From Treponema vincentii (GTDB lineage Bacteria > Spirochaetota > Spirochaetia > Treponematales > Treponemataceae), in the NCBI RefSeq assembly GCF_010365865.1, contig NZ_CP048020.1:1860001-1924000 (forward strand): DNA of 64,000 bases, in the 5' to 3' direction. Made by a program: the position numbers and the translations under genes. Under the pieces are notes generated by a model. It had not been told where the DNA came from, ran no database searches, and saw nothing but the letters and a program-made list of their open reading frames with translations. The first letter of the stretch is position 1. Each line of letters opens with the position of its first letter. This document shows, one piece after another, positions 1 to 9,406 of this stretch.

Positions 1-1
1 A

Positions 2-703
2 CAGCCGCTCGTAGAAGAAATCCCCCCCGACGGCAAACAGCGCTCATTTGAAGGCGCTGCGGCCGATCATATTGATTTCAGCTACGGCAGCGAACGGATA
101 TTGCACGATTACAGCGCCGTCATTCAAAAAGATAGCATTACCGGCATACACGGCGCAAGCGGATCGGGTAAGTCTACCCTGCTTAAACTGCTGATGCGGT
201 TTTGGGAAGTGCAAAAAGGCGCGATACGCATCTCAGGCGAGGACATAAAAACCGTCCCGACCGGAGCGTTGCGGGCGATGGAATCCTGCGTTACACAGGA
301 AAGCCAGCTCTTCAAAGGCACCATTGCCGACAATATCAAAATCGGCAAGTTGGATGCGTCGGAGGAAGCAGTCATCGCGGCGGCGCAAAAAGCATCGATT
401 CACGACTTTATTACCACCCTTCCCGATGGGTATAATACGCCGGTCGGGGAACTCGGCGACACCCTGTCGGGCGGAGAAAAACAGCGTATCGGACTTGCCC
501 GTGCATTTTTGCACGACGCTCCCCTACTCCTTCTCGACGAACCTACCAGCAATCTGGATGCCCTTAACGAGCGTATCATCCTCAAATCGCTCAAGGAATC
601 CGGCGCCGGAAAGACGGTTGTGCTCGTTTCGCACCGTAAGTCAACGCTGAATATCGCCGACGCGGTCATTAACATCGAAACAACCGCATCAGACGTTTTT
701 TAA
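2..703 (+). CDS. ABC transporter ATP-binding/permease protein, C-terminal part
   Basis: The window opens inside this gene; the frame is already open at base 2, so only the nucleotide-binding domain is seen. Walker A (GASGSGKST), a Q-loop region (VTQESQLF), the ABC signature (LSGGEKQRIGLARAFL), Walker B (LLLLDEPTSNLD) and the H-loop (VSHRKST) occur in the expected order. This layout and the preceding linker fit an exporter half-transporter with the membrane domain fused upstream (MsbA/CydC-like class), which would lie outside the window. The substrate cannot be told. The gene ends with TAA and is followed by a hairpin. Confidence 0.9.
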   Translation, partial: QPLVEEIPPDGKQRSFEGAAADHIDFSYGSERILHDYSAVIQKDSITGIHGASGSGKSTLLKLLMRFWEVQKGAIRISGEDIKTVPTGALRAMESCVTQESQLFKGTIADNIKIGKLDASEEAVIAAAQKASIHDFITTLPDGYNTPVGELGDTLSGGEKQRIGLARAFLHDAPLLLLDEPTSNLDALNERIILKSLKESGAGKTVVLVSHRKSTLNIADAVINIETTASDVF

Positions 704-728
704 CCATTAGAATATCGCATTTCAAGGC

Positions 729-766
729 AACCTGTTCTGAAACGGACGTTTCCGAACAGGTATTCC
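729..766 (+). terminator. Hairpin after the ABC gene, also a repeat copy
   Basis: An inverted repeat built on CCTGTTC ... GAACAGG follows the ABC stop codon by about 25 bases and could end transcription. The hairpin and the 12 bases before it (GCATTTCAAGG) occur again at 21112-21156 with few differences, so this is one copy of a dispersed element and not a unique terminator. Confidence 0.6.
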
Positions 767-770
767 TATC

Positions 771-3479
771 CTATTTTTGCGTAAGGCTGAAAACGCCGTC
801 CCAGTTGTCCGCAGGAGGCTTTTGGATAAAGGCCTCGCACTTGCGCAAATAGGCATCGGAGGGACCATCATCAGGCCGCTCTTCGCGGAGCGCTTTAAAG
901 AGCTTAAAGGCCTCCTTCCAATCCCGCCGGTCAAACACGCAATGAGCTTCCTCAAAACGGCGTAAAAAGTCGAGCGTTGCCGAATCGACTGCATCCTTTA
1001 ATTCGACCAACTCCCATAGCTGCACCGGCGTATTGATACCGACAACACGCACGCGGTCGAAGCGGCGGGTAATAAATTCGTCGCCGATTTCATTTTTCGT
1101 CATATCGGAAATCAAAAGCCATGAACCGTACTGTTTGTTTACCCCTTCCAAACGGGCGGCGAGGTTGACCGCGTTACCCATAATCGTATAGTCCATCTTC
1201 CGTTCGGTGCCCATGTTCCCGACAACCATATCGCCGGTGTTAATCCCGATGCGGGTTAAAAGCGGATTGGGGCTCATTCCCTCACGCATGAAAAGCTCGT
1301 TCAGCTCAACCTCTTTCCGTCTCATCAGCACTGCAGCACGGCACGCGAGGCGGGCATGTTCTTTATAATCCACCGGAGCGCCGAAAAACGATATAATGGC
1401 GTCCCCTTCGTATTTATCGATAGTGCCGCGTTGTTCCAAGATAATATCGCTCATACCGGAAAGATAGATATTCAGCAATTTGACCAAATGTTCCGCATCG
1501 AGCGCTTCGCTTATTGTGGAAAAGCCCTTGACATCGGTAAACATTGCGGTAATCCATTTTTTCTGCCCGCCGAGCTTGAGCATGGAAGGATCTTCTATCA
1601 TCTCATTGATAACATCGCCGGAAAGGTATGTGCCGAATGCTTTGCGGAGAAAGCTCTTTTCGCGCTCACTGATGATGAACGACACCATCGAATAGGTTAA
1701 GAACGATACGAAGAGTGCCAGCACCGGTGAGATAATAAAGATATAAATACCGGTAAAGTGGAATATGAGTTGATTCACCATCAGCACGACGAGGGACAGC
1801 ACAACTCCTGCAATAATCTGAACAAGGGTGCTGAACCGGCGGATAACCACAATAATACCGAAAGAAAACGCAATCGCGAGCAGAGCCGACACCCAAACCG
1901 GCGCTTGCTGTAAGAAATCACGCTGCAAAATAGTATTGGCGACCGCAGCGTGCGTACCGACATTCACATATTCGCTGTGAAAGGGGTTAACACCGATATC
2001 GGTTGTACCGGTACTTGACCACCCAATAATACAAAAAGCATCTTTAAGTTTACCGGCAAGCGCCGTTTCAAGCTCCGTATGCCGGTTATACGATGCGGCG
2101 GCATTTGCATAGAGCGTTTCGAAATCGGCCTTTACCTGATCGTAGAGTTTCGCATCTTCAGGATTCCCAGCTTGTTTTGCCTCGTTGAACAAGTGCGCTA
2201 CCGACGTACCGTAGTCTGTTTCAAAAAAGCTTTTTACCGTATCCCAATAGGTCTGCACAGCAGTAAGCCAAGCTTCCTTATCCTGCACAGCCCCCGATTC
2301 CAGGGCAGTACGACGCAGTTCTTCGCTTTCATCCCATAGCTGCATACATGTATCGATCGGCGCGTAGCCGGGGCCGAGGTTCCATCCTTGATTAGCCCGT
2401 AACAGGCGTAAACTGCTTGCCGTTTTTTCTCCGCTTTCGGCATAATCGATCAGCAGATAGAAAGGAATATGAGTAAAGCTGTTTTGATAGTTTTTTTTCG
2501 GCCAGCGAATCAACATCATACCGCTTGAATCAAGCGGTATTGAAACATTTTCTTCTTTACCGTCATACACGGCACCGATCAACGTAACGAGGTTTTTATC
2601 GATGACAACTTCGGGAGCCCCCAGTTTCTTCAACAACGGAGAAAAGGCAAGCTGCATAAACACCGTGTCGCCGATATTATCCGTCAACCGGATACGCCGC
2701 CTCACGCCATCACTGTCGATATACACATTAGTAAACCCCGCTCCCGCAGCCATACGGCTGATTTCCGGTATCGGTACTAAAGCGCTATGCCGCCCATCCG
2801 ATAAAGGGGCGTTCACTTTCAGTTTAGGATAGACAAACCGCTCTTTCGCAATCGCATATAAATCTTCCGTACCCTCGCTCGGAGGATCGTCCTGCATATT
2901 AACCGTAATAAACGACGAACCGAACAGCCGCATTGCCTGTCCTAAATAGCTATCGTTCTCTATCGCCACCTGCTTTGTATGCCGGTAGAGAGTATCCCGC
3001 GATTGATCGATTAAATCCACCAATTCGCTCCCATATACGCCCGCCTCCGGCAGCGTGATTTGATTATTGGCAAGGGCTGCAAAAATATCCTGTACATTTG
3101 CGCCGATTTCTTCAAAAGAAGCGGCAAACTCGGACTTTAACGCACCGTTTAAATAGGTAAAATCCACACTCATCGGGCTTTTATCGATATATTCAATATC
3201 GAAGACTGCAAACTCCGCACCGAGCTGTGTCAACGCTTCCAAGCCTTTTGCAATCGTATTACGGGTCCACGGATAAAGACCGACTTTTTCGATGGATACA
3301 TCATCGATATCCAGCAGCACGATAGAAGAATCCTCTTTAACATCAGACTTTAGTCCTAAAAAGAAATCATACAGCCGATTTTCAACACCTATCCAAAACG
3401 GAAATAGGTAGACTCCCGCACTCAGTAACCCGATAATGCACGGTATAACAATTGAAGGCCACGATGTTTTTTTCTTCAC
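771..3479 (-). CDS. CHASE2-domain adenylate/guanylate cyclase
   Basis: A 902-residue membrane cyclase that would make cAMP or cGMP. The N-terminal membrane anchor (about 8-28) is followed by an extracytoplasmic CHASE2 sensor domain (about 30-520). Three membrane segments (about 535-615) lead to a class III nucleotidyl cyclase domain from about 650, with the metal-binding start (AMFTDVKGFSTISE), the loop KYEGDAIISFFGAP and the C-terminal half GINTGDMVVGNMG ... YTIMGNAVNLAARLE. The start is GTG, 8 bases after GGAG. It is transcribed away from a secreted-protein/FecR trio, an arrangement often seen with CHASE2 cyclases in spirochetes. The sensed signal is unknown. Confidence 0.92.
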   Translation of the reverse strand: MKKKTSWPSIVIPCIIGLLSAGVYLFPFWIGVENRLYDFFLGLKSDVKEDSSIVLLDIDDVSIEKVGLYPWTRNTIAKGLEALTQLGAEFAVFDIEYIDKSPMSVDFTYLNGALKSEFAASFEEIGANVQDIFAALANNQITLPEAGVYGSELVDLIDQSRDTLYRHTKQVAIENDSYLGQAMRLFGSSFITVNMQDDPPSEGTEDLYAIAKERFVYPKLKVNAPLSDGRHSALVPIPEISRMAAGAGFTNVYIDSDGVRRRIRLTDNIGDTVFMQLAFSPLLKKLGAPEVVIDKNLVTLIGAVYDGKEENVSIPLDSSGMMLIRWPKKNYQNSFTHIPFYLLIDYAESGEKTASSLRLLRANQGWNLGPGYAPIDTCMQLWDESEELRRTALESGAVQDKEAWLTAVQTYWDTVKSFFETDYGTSVAHLFNEAKQAGNPEDAKLYDQVKADFETLYANAAASYNRHTELETALAGKLKDAFCIIGWSSTGTTDIGVNPFHSEYVNVGTHAAVANTILQRDFLQQAPVWVSALLAIAFSFGIIVVIRRFSTLVQIIAGVVLSLVVLMVNQLIFHFTGIYIFIISPVLALFVSFLTYSMVSFIISEREKSFLRKAFGTYLSGDVINEMIEDPSMLKLGGQKKWITAMFTDVKGFSTISEALDAEHLVKLLNIYLSGMSDIILEQRGTIDKYEGDAIISFFGAPVDYKEHARLACRAAVLMRRKEVELNELFMREGMSPNPLLTRIGINTGDMVVGNMGTERKMDYTIMGNAVNLAARLEGVNKQYGSWLLISDMTKNEIGDEFITRRFDRVRVVGINTPVQLWELVELKDAVDSATLDFLRRFEEAHCVFDRRDWKEAFKLFKALREERPDDGPSDAYLRKCEAFIQKPPADNWDGVFSLTQK

Positions 3480-3575
3480 TCTTTACTCCCCATTAAATCT
3501 ATAGTAAGATATGTACGAGAGTTATACAATGGGAAGATGCTAAAAACTTCATTTTTTATTAAAAGGGGGGACAGA

Positions 3576-4034
3576 ATGAAACGTACTGTATGTATTACCG
3601 TTGCGGTTTTGATTACCATAGCGGCATCATTCGGCCAAGCGGCTGAAAAGATCGATACAATTTTAGAGACTGAAAAAACAACCTTCGGACAAGCCGCCTA
3701 TCTGATACAGACAGCCTTGAATGACGGATCCGACAAGCTTGATTTTGAAACAGCATTTGACCGCTTTAAAAGCGGAAATAAAAATGTAATACGGGATTCG
3801 GTTACGGCAGGCGATGTAATACCGGTCAAGACCTACGCTTTTTTATTAATGAAGTCCTTCAATATAAAAGGAGGTTTAATGTACCGCATCTATCCCTGCC
3901 CACGATATGCATATCGTGATCTGAAGTACCTCGCGGTTATCCAAGATAATAACGATCCCGATGCACCGATGACGGGATCTACCATGCTCCAAATACTCGG
4001 ACGCATCGATACGGTACAAGGCGGTGAACAATGA
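3576..4034 (+). CDS. Secreted protein of unknown function, treponemal type
   Basis: A 152-residue protein with a signal peptide ending near GQAAEK (about residue 24). I chose ATG at 3576 because a strong ribosome site (AAAGGGGGG) lies just upstream and a signal peptide begins there; an upstream in-frame start at 3537 would add 13 residues. The body is polar with no motif I recognise. The stop overlaps the start of the beta-barrel gene by four bases (ATGA), so the two are translationally coupled and probably act together in the periplasm or outer membrane. Confidence 0.75.
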   Translation: MKRTVCITVAVLITIAASFGQAAEKIDTILETEKTTFGQAAYLIQTALNDGSDKLDFETAFDRFKSGNKNVIRDSVTAGDVIPVKTYAFLLMKSFNIKGGLMYRIYPCPRYAYRDLKYLAVIQDNNDPDAPMTGSTMLQILGRIDTVQGGEQ

Positions 4035-5230
4035 AACGTATACTATCCTTTCTTATCATAGCGGGTGGTATGACAATGTATGCTGCCGCATTGGATTTCG
4101 GTGTCAACCTGTCCAATAGTACCGAGTTAAACGGTACAAATAAGACTTTTAACATATCGCAGGCAAATGCAGTGGAAGCATTCGTTGAATTTCCCGTAAA
4201 GGATTTTTCATCGATATATATTTCCGGCGAAGCCCGATTTTCAGGGGCTTTCCCTATTAATCCTAAGGGAGCAGCTCAATTGCTCCCGATCCACCAAGCA
4301 TTTAGACTGAAAAGAACGGATTGGTCGGGCAATAAGATCTTTAATGAGATCGGCTTGCAATGGTCAGTCGGACGTACTTCATTCAACGACTATTCAAATA
4401 AAATTTTGAGCGGTTTATTTGATGGTGGCAAAATCAACCTTATAATCAAGAAGGCCAACATTGCTTTTGCACTTGGCTATACGGGACTTACCTATAAAAC
4501 CGATGCACAAATCAAAATAGATTTGGATGATATCGAACGTTTGAACAATAAAAAAAAGGTACTTGCCCCTCAACGGTTGTTCTTCCTTCTTTCGGCCTCT
4601 TTCCAAGAGGTTATTCCTTCACATACAATAGGATTCGATGCCCTTGCTCAATTTGATTTACTTAAACTAACCGGAAGGACACACACGCAATACTTTATAC
4701 CGTATATCCATGGACGGATAGGCAGGAATATTAACTGGCAATACTGGATAGCCCTCCAATTAGGAGAAGCTCCAAAATTTACCTACTCACTCGCATCGGG
4801 ACTTGCAGTACAATATTTTAACCCCAATTGGCGTTATTTTACGGTAACCGGTAAGCTCAACTGGGCAGCAGGAAACTACGATGGTACAGGACCGATGCGT
4901 TCATTTGTACCTATTACAGACACAAAACAAACAGTTGTTGCCAATGGGTCGATCAGCTCGTTTAGCAATACGCTTACCGGAGGACTCACGGTAAACGCTC
5001 GCCCGATACAAGGTCTTTTAACGGAATTATCATACATACTGCTGACCTCTCCGAATACCATACGCTCGCCTGCCTACATGGGATCCGAATTATCGGCGAA
5101 AGTAGCGTATCAATTCCATAATGATTTTGATGCATCATTCACCGGAGGCATCTTTATACCAAATCGGAAAGTTATCACAGCGTATAATCTGCGCTGGCTG
5201 ACTGAACTGACATTTACCGTAAAACTATAG
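4031..5230 (+). CDS. Probable outer-membrane beta-barrel protein
   Basis: A 399-residue protein with a signal peptide (cleavage near AAALDFG, about residue 21), alternating polar/hydrophobic strands throughout, many aromatic residues, and a C-terminus ending LTFTVKL that resembles a closing barrel strand. No known family is recognised. It sits between a small secreted protein (ATGA overlap) and a FecR-domain gene, so the three probably form an operon. A role as porin or surface protein is inferred from composition only. Confidence 0.7.
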   Translation: MKRILSFLIIAGGMTMYAAALDFGVNLSNSTELNGTNKTFNISQANAVEAFVEFPVKDFSSIYISGEARFSGAFPINPKGAAQLLPIHQAFRLKRTDWSGNKIFNEIGLQWSVGRTSFNDYSNKILSGLFDGGKINLIIKKANIAFALGYTGLTYKTDAQIKIDLDDIERLNNKKKVLAPQRLFFLLSASFQEVIPSHTIGFDALAQFDLLKLTGRTHTQYFIPYIHGRIGRNINWQYWIALQLGEAPKFTYSLASGLAVQYFNPNWRYFTVTGKLNWAAGNYDGTGPMRSFVPITDTKQTVVANGSISSFSNTLTGGLTVNARPIQGLLTELSYILLTSPNTIRSPAYMGSELSAKVAYQFHNDFDASFTGGIFIPNRKVITAYNLRWLTELTFTVKL

Positions 5231-5293
5231 GGAACCGCTACAAACTGAAGTTTTTAGAGCTCCCCTATAGCGCTTCATTTTAGGAGGTGTACT

Positions 5294-5998
5294 ATGAAAA
5301 GATATCTAGGAATTTTACTACTCTGCATGGCAGGAATTTTCTCAGCTGCAGCAGCTAACCTGACAGCAACAGTCACCGAAATTGCCGGAAAAGTTGAATG
5401 CAAACATCCCGGAAAAGATTGGAAAGCTGCAAAAGTAGGTGATGTTTTACCTGCCGGTTCTCTTATCTCTACCGGCTTTAAGAGTACCGCTATTCTTAAA
5501 ACGGAATCGGCAGTACTGACGGTAAAACCTGTTACCCGCTTATCACTTGAAGAGCTGATAAAATCAGAAGGAACAACAAAAACGCAGATGTTTTTGATGG
5601 CCGGGCGGGTTAAGGCGGAAGTTACACCGAAAGAAGGCGAAAAAGCGGAATTTAAGGTTAAGAGTCCGACGGCAACCGCTTCCGTGCGCGGTACCGGATT
5701 TGAATTCGACGGATATAACTTATTCGTAGACCATGGAGCCGTTCAGTTTGAATCGGGTATCGGTATCGGAATACCGAAAATGGTTGCCTCCGGCGAATTC
5801 AGTACCTTGAGTCAAGTGGGTACGGTAACCGCTCCTGTGGCTGTCGCAACTGACACTTCGGATAACCGATTACAAGCAGCTGCTGCCTACACCGCATCCG
5901 GTATTGACTCAGGCAGTAACCGGCAGGGTATAGCCAAGCCTATTAGCGAAGAAGTCCGTCCCGGGTCTACCACAGTCAGCGTCGGCTGGGACGACTAA
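5294..5998 (+). CDS. FecR-domain secreted protein
   Basis: A 234-residue protein with a signal peptide (cleavage near SAAAANL). Residues about 25-150 match the FecR fold: a start like VTEIAGKVECK, the GDVLPAGSLISTG turn, and the hallmark ATASVRGTGFEF stretch. Stand-alone periplasmic FecR proteins in spirochetes often lie near CHASE2 cyclases, as here, and may bind peptidoglycan or partner proteins; there is no sigma factor or TonB gene next to it, so classical iron-citrate signalling is unlikely. The start has a strong Shine-Dalgarno site (AGGAGG). A terminator follows. Confidence 0.85.
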   Translation: MKRYLGILLLCMAGIFSAAAANLTATVTEIAGKVECKHPGKDWKAAKVGDVLPAGSLISTGFKSTAILKTESAVLTVKPVTRLSLEELIKSEGTTKTQMFLMAGRVKAEVTPKEGEKAEFKVKSPTATASVRGTGFEFDGYNLFVDHGAVQFESGIGIGIPKMVASGEFSTLSQVGTVTAPVAVATDTSDNRLQAAAAYTASGIDSGSNRQGIAKPISEEVRPGSTTVSVGWDD

Positions 5999-6015
5999 CT
6001 CTTTTTAATCCATAA

Positions 6016-6062
6016 CCGGCAGCAGCTCTCTCGTCGACAAGCAATAGACTGCCGGTTTTTAA
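6016..6062 (+). terminator. Rho-independent terminator after the FecR gene
   Basis: ACCGGCAG and CTGCCGGT form a stem around a 28-base loop, followed directly by a T-rich run. It ends the three-gene secreted-protein/FecR operon. Confidence 0.65.
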
Positions 6063-6110
6063 TTCAAAAACATACCGTATTCGGTTCATATCGATCATAA
6101 TTAGGAATTT

Positions 6111-6674
6111 ATGGATATCAAAATTATCTGTGCAGATATAACTACGCTAAAAGTAGATGCAATTGTCAATGCAGCAAATACCACTCTGCTCGGCGGCGGA
6201 GGTGTTGACGGAGCGATTCACCGTGCCGCAGGCTCCGAATTATTGGAAGAATGCCGCGCACTCAAAGGATGCAGAACCGGACAGGCAAAAATCACACGCG
6301 GATATAAGCTCCCTGCAGAATATGTTATCCATACGCCCGGACCGATCTATCAGGACGGCAAACATGGAGAACCGGAACTGCTCGCAAGCTGCTACCGCAA
6401 CTCGCTCATTCTTGCCGCAGACTTTCACTGTGAAACGATTGCATTTCCTTGTATCAGTGCGGGCGTATACGGCTATCCTATGGAGGAAGCTGCAACAATT
6501 GCTCTTTCCACCGTCTATGCCTACTTAATGGAAACAAAAGCGGATATGACCGTCTATCATGTCTGTTTTAATAAGCAGACTGAAAAACTATACCGTACAA
6601 TATTATCAAACATAATTATCAAACAGAGCGATTCAAGACAATCAAAAAATGGTAGGCGGATACTCACACGGTAA
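6111..6674 (+). CDS. Macrodomain protein (ADP-ribose / O-acetyl-ADP-ribose hydrolase type)
   Basis: A 187-residue MacroD-type protein that would bind ADP-ribose and remove it from proteins or from O-acetyl-ADP-ribose. The family signatures are clear: DAIVNAAN (substrate-contacting Asn), [14 protein letters not shown] (catalytic loop) and ISAGVYGYP (diphosphate loop). The last 25 residues are polar and not part of the fold. It stands alone. A class M sirtuin, often paired with a macrodomain, lies 45 kb away at 51.8 kb, so a functional link is possible but not shown by context. Confidence 0.92.
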   Translation: MDIKIICADITTLKVDAIVNAANTTLLGGGGVDGAIHRAAGSELLEECRALKGCRTGQAKITRGYKLPAEYVIHTPGPIYQDGKHGEPELLASCYRNSLILAADFHCETIAFPCISAGVYGYPMEEAATIALSTVYAYLMETKADMTVYHVCFNKQTEKLYRTILSNIIIKQSDSRQSKNGRRILTR

Positions 6675-6696
6675 CACAGGAACATGGAGAAAATAA

Positions 6697-6912
6697 ATGG
6701 AATTTTTAATTTTTGGTCTTCCTATTGTAGCATTAATTTGGTTGATAAGTGCTATAATACAATTTTGCAGGACAAATAAAGAAAATATTGAAAAAAGAAA
6801 AGCCTTAAAAAAAGAAATTATAATTTGTTCAATAATTATTGTAGCATGGATTGTGATTATTGGGGGATTTTTGTTTTCTATCATTTATTCAATTTCTGTT
6901 TATGGAATGTAG
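6697..6912 (+). CDS. Small two-helix membrane protein, unknown
   Basis: A 71-residue protein with hydrophobic segments at about 3-22 and 47-67 separated by a charged loop (TNKENIEKRKALKKE). No family recognised. It is very AT-rich compared with its flanks and ends one base before the PstS-like gene, so the pair probably arrived together and are cotranscribed. Confidence 0.55.
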   Translation: MEFLIFGLPIVALIWLISAIIQFCRTNKENIEKRKALKKEIIICSIIIVAWIVIIGGFLFSIIYSISVYGM

Positions 6913-6913
6913 C

Positions 6914-7891
6914 ATGAAAAAAATTACTGTTATCCTTTTTATTATGATTTCTCTATTAGGAATGATAAGCCTTTTATATTCAGGAATACAATTTAATATT
7001 TTACATAGAAAGTCAGGTATGATATCTGTTGTAGCTGGGAGTAACGAAATCTCAACTCTTGCAATTGATTTAAAGGATTATCTTCCATTTGACAAGAACT
7101 CAAAAACAAATTATGTAAAATCACATTTTCAAATAGATGACAACATCCCTGTGCTTGATGGAGCAAGTGCACTATATCCAGTCTTTTCTGCGATTGCATC
7201 TGCAACTTATCCTGAAAAATCAGTTTGTTTCGATGGTGAAAAGTTCACCAAAGAAAGCAAAGTTCAAATGCGAAATACGAGAGGCGCTTACAAAGCCGTT
7301 GTTGATGGCGTTGCAGATATAATTTTTTGCGCCTCACCTTCAGAAGGGCAACTATTGTATGCAAAACAAAATAATATAGAATTAGAGTTTGTTCCAATTG
7401 GCTTAGAAGCATTTGTATTTATTGAGAATATAACGAATCCTGTCAATGATTTATCAATTGAACAAATAAAAGGAATATATTCCGGTAAAATTAAAAATTG
7501 GAAAAAAGTTGGTGGAACAAATACTTTAATTGCAGCATGGCAAAGAAAAGAAGGAAGCGGCAGTCAAACCGCATTCTTAAAATTTATGAATGGAGAAAAG
7601 ATACGATTAAATCCTTTTGGCATTTTCTTTGGAAGTCCTATTGGTTACTCATTTCGTTATTATGTAGAAGGAATAACACAAAATGCAAATGTAAAAATGA
7701 TTTCTTTAAATGGAATTGCACCAACAAAAGAAAATATACAAAATGGCAGATATCCTCTATCTTCACACTTTTTTGCTGTTTACAGAAAGGATAACAAAAA
7801 TGTAAATGTAAAAAAGCTGATAGATTGGATCCTTTCTCCTGAAGGTCAAAAAATCATTGATAACAATGGCTATGTACCGTTAAAAAATTGA
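6914..7891 (+). CDS. PstS-like periplasmic substrate-binding protein
   Basis: A 325-residue protein with an N-terminal membrane or signal segment (about 3-25). Features of the phosphate-binding PBP-like family are the DGASALYPVFSAI stretch, a region like DIIFCASPSEGQ, and the GIYSGKIKNWKKVGG and RKEGSGSQTAF motifs that in PstS line the anion site. I start at 6914 because an earlier in-frame start would overlap the preceding gene. No pstC, pstA or pstB genes are nearby, so it may serve another transporter or act as a sensor. Codon use is markedly AT-rich, which suggests horizontal transfer. Confidence 0.8.
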   Translation: MKKITVILFIMISLLGMISLLYSGIQFNILHRKSGMISVVAGSNEISTLAIDLKDYLPFDKNSKTNYVKSHFQIDDNIPVLDGASALYPVFSAIASATYPEKSVCFDGEKFTKESKVQMRNTRGAYKAVVDGVADIIFCASPSEGQLLYAKQNNIELEFVPIGLEAFVFIENITNPVNDLSIEQIKGIYSGKIKNWKKVGGTNTLIAAWQRKEGSGSQTAFLKFMNGEKIRLNPFGIFFGSPIGYSFRYYVEGITQNANVKMISLNGIAPTKENIQNGRYPLSSHFFAVYRKDNKNVNVKKLIDWILSPEGQKIIDNNGYVPLKN

Positions 7892-7917
7892 AAAACGTCC
7901 GTTCAATGGGCGTTTTA
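7891..7917 (+). terminator. Terminator hairpin after the PstS-like gene
   Basis: AAAACGTCC and GGGCGTTTT pair, with one mismatch, around a 7-base loop immediately after the stop codon. Confidence 0.55.
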
Positions 7918-7930
7918 AACTACAACTATC

Positions 7931-9406
7931 ATGAACAAACCTGACACCTCTGCAAAACGAGCGACAATCATTATGAATACAATATATACCGCTGCACCAT
8001 CTCAAACGCTTGTAGACAATCTAAACGATTTTTACCGATGGCTTGACGGTTTTATCAACTTTGAAAAACGGCCGCACAAAAAGACCTTTTCGCTTGAGGT
8101 TATCGGATACTATGCCGCGCTTTTTTCCAACCCGCAAACGGCGTATAAGTGCGTCCATATAGCCGGTTCAAAGGGAAAGGGCTCCGTTGCGGCGATGCTT
8201 TCGGCCTTATTCTCCGAATCCGGTTATAAGACCGGCCTCTACACTTCTCCTCACGTAAACGACTTCCGCGAGCGGATAACGGAAAACGGCCGTTTTTTCA
8301 GCGATTCAGCCTACCTCAAAGCATTCCGTACCGTACGGGAGAGCATCATGCCGCATATCGGTAAAGAGACTGAACCCCAGCCGAGTTGGTTTGAGCTGGT
8401 GACACTGACCGCCTTTGTACTGTTCCGGCAGGAGCGGCTCGACTGGGCGGTGTTTGAAACCGGCATGGGGGGTAGGCTTGACGCTACCAATATCGTGCAG
8501 CCGGAAATAACCGTGCTGACGCCGATCGAGCTTGAACACTGTGAATACCTCGGCCATACCATTCCGCTCATCGCAGCGGAAAAAGCGGGCATCATTAAAG
8601 CGGGGATTCCCGTTTTTTGCTCGCGCCAGCCGAATTCCGCGCTTGAAGTATTCAGGGGGCGGGCTGAAGCGCTCAATGCTCCGCTCTTTTATCTGCCCGA
8701 TTTTATCGAAACGATTGAACACCGGCTGATACCGCAAGGCCGCGAAGTTACCATCCGCTTTTCCGCCGCGCATCCGGTAGGGGCGCTCTTTAAACGTCCG
8801 CTGCACGCAATACTCCCACTTTTTACGCCCGTACAGGCGGAGAACGCTGCGCTCGCCGCCGCTGCTTTTAAATACCGTTTTTCCGATATGCCGGAAGCGT
8901 TAATTGAAAGAGGGCTTTCAAAGGCATGGCTCCCCGCGCGATTCCAGCTTTTAAGTACGAAGCCTTTAATCGTCATCGACGGTGCGCATACCCATAACAG
9001 CATACGGACTTGCGCAGACACGTTCTTTTCTCTCCTCGACAATGGCTCCGCTAAATTAGATAATGCTAAGCCGATACTGGTGTTTGCCTGCGCAGCCGAC
9101 AAAGACCCCGCCGGTTTTGCGCCGATATTCTACGATAAAGTTGGTTATCTCTACTTAACCGTGCCGGGCGCGTTTAAAAAGGGGAATTTAGAAAAAACCG
9201 TCGGCGCATTTACACAGGTTTTCGAGAATGAAACCAACGTTGTAATGGAATCAAGTGAAGATTTTAACGCGGTATTAAAGAAGGCCTTTACCCAAAGTGT
9301 CGCCGAAAACCGGCCGCTGCTGATTACGGGTTCATTCTATCTGGCAGCGGAAGCACAACGCGTATATTCTGCTGAGGGTTTTCAGGATCGGGGAACGCAA
9401 GGCTGA
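7931..9406 (+). CDS. folC: Folylpolyglutamate synthase / dihydrofolate synthase
   Basis: Adds glutamate to dihydropteroate and folates, in the cytoplasm. The Mur-ligase ATP loop HIAGSKGKGSVAAML, the substrate loop TSPHVNDFRERI, the FETGMGGRLDATN block, the ELEHCEYLG metal/ATP site with EKAGIIK, and IDGAHTHNS in the C-terminal domain are all present. The 491-residue length is slightly long; a second ATG at 7973 would remove 14 residues and gives the more usual start. The 3' end overlaps the convergent pseudouridine synthase gene by 83 bases. folK lies at 54.0 kb. Confidence 0.93.
   Translation: MNKPDTSAKRATIIMNTIYTAAPSQTLVDNLNDFYRWLDGFINFEKRPHKKTFSLEVIGYYAALFSNPQTAYKCVHIAGSKGKGSVAAMLSALFSESGYKTGLYTSPHVNDFRERITENGRFFSDSAYLKAFRTVRESIMPHIGKETEPQPSWFELVTLTAFVLFRQERLDWAVFETGMGGRLDATNIVQPEITVLTPIELEHCEYLGHTIPLIAAEKAGIIKAGIPVFCSRQPNSALEVFRGRAEALNAPLFYLPDFIETIEHRLIPQGREVTIRFSAAHPVGALFKRPLHAILPLFTPVQAENAALAAAAFKYRFSDMPEALIERGLSKAWLPARFQLLSTKPLIVIDGAHTHNSIRTCADTFFSLLDNGSAKLDNAKPILVFACAADKDPAGFAPIFYDKVGYLYLTVPGAFKKGNLEKTVGAFTQVFENETNVVMESSEDFNAVLKKAFTQSVAENRPLLITGSFYLAAEAQRVYSAEGFQDRGTQG

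Noticed and set aside
8306-8806. Long open frame antisense to folC (166 codons)
   Set aside because: It has no recognisable product and lies entirely opposite conserved FolC motifs; it reflects GC-biased codon use.
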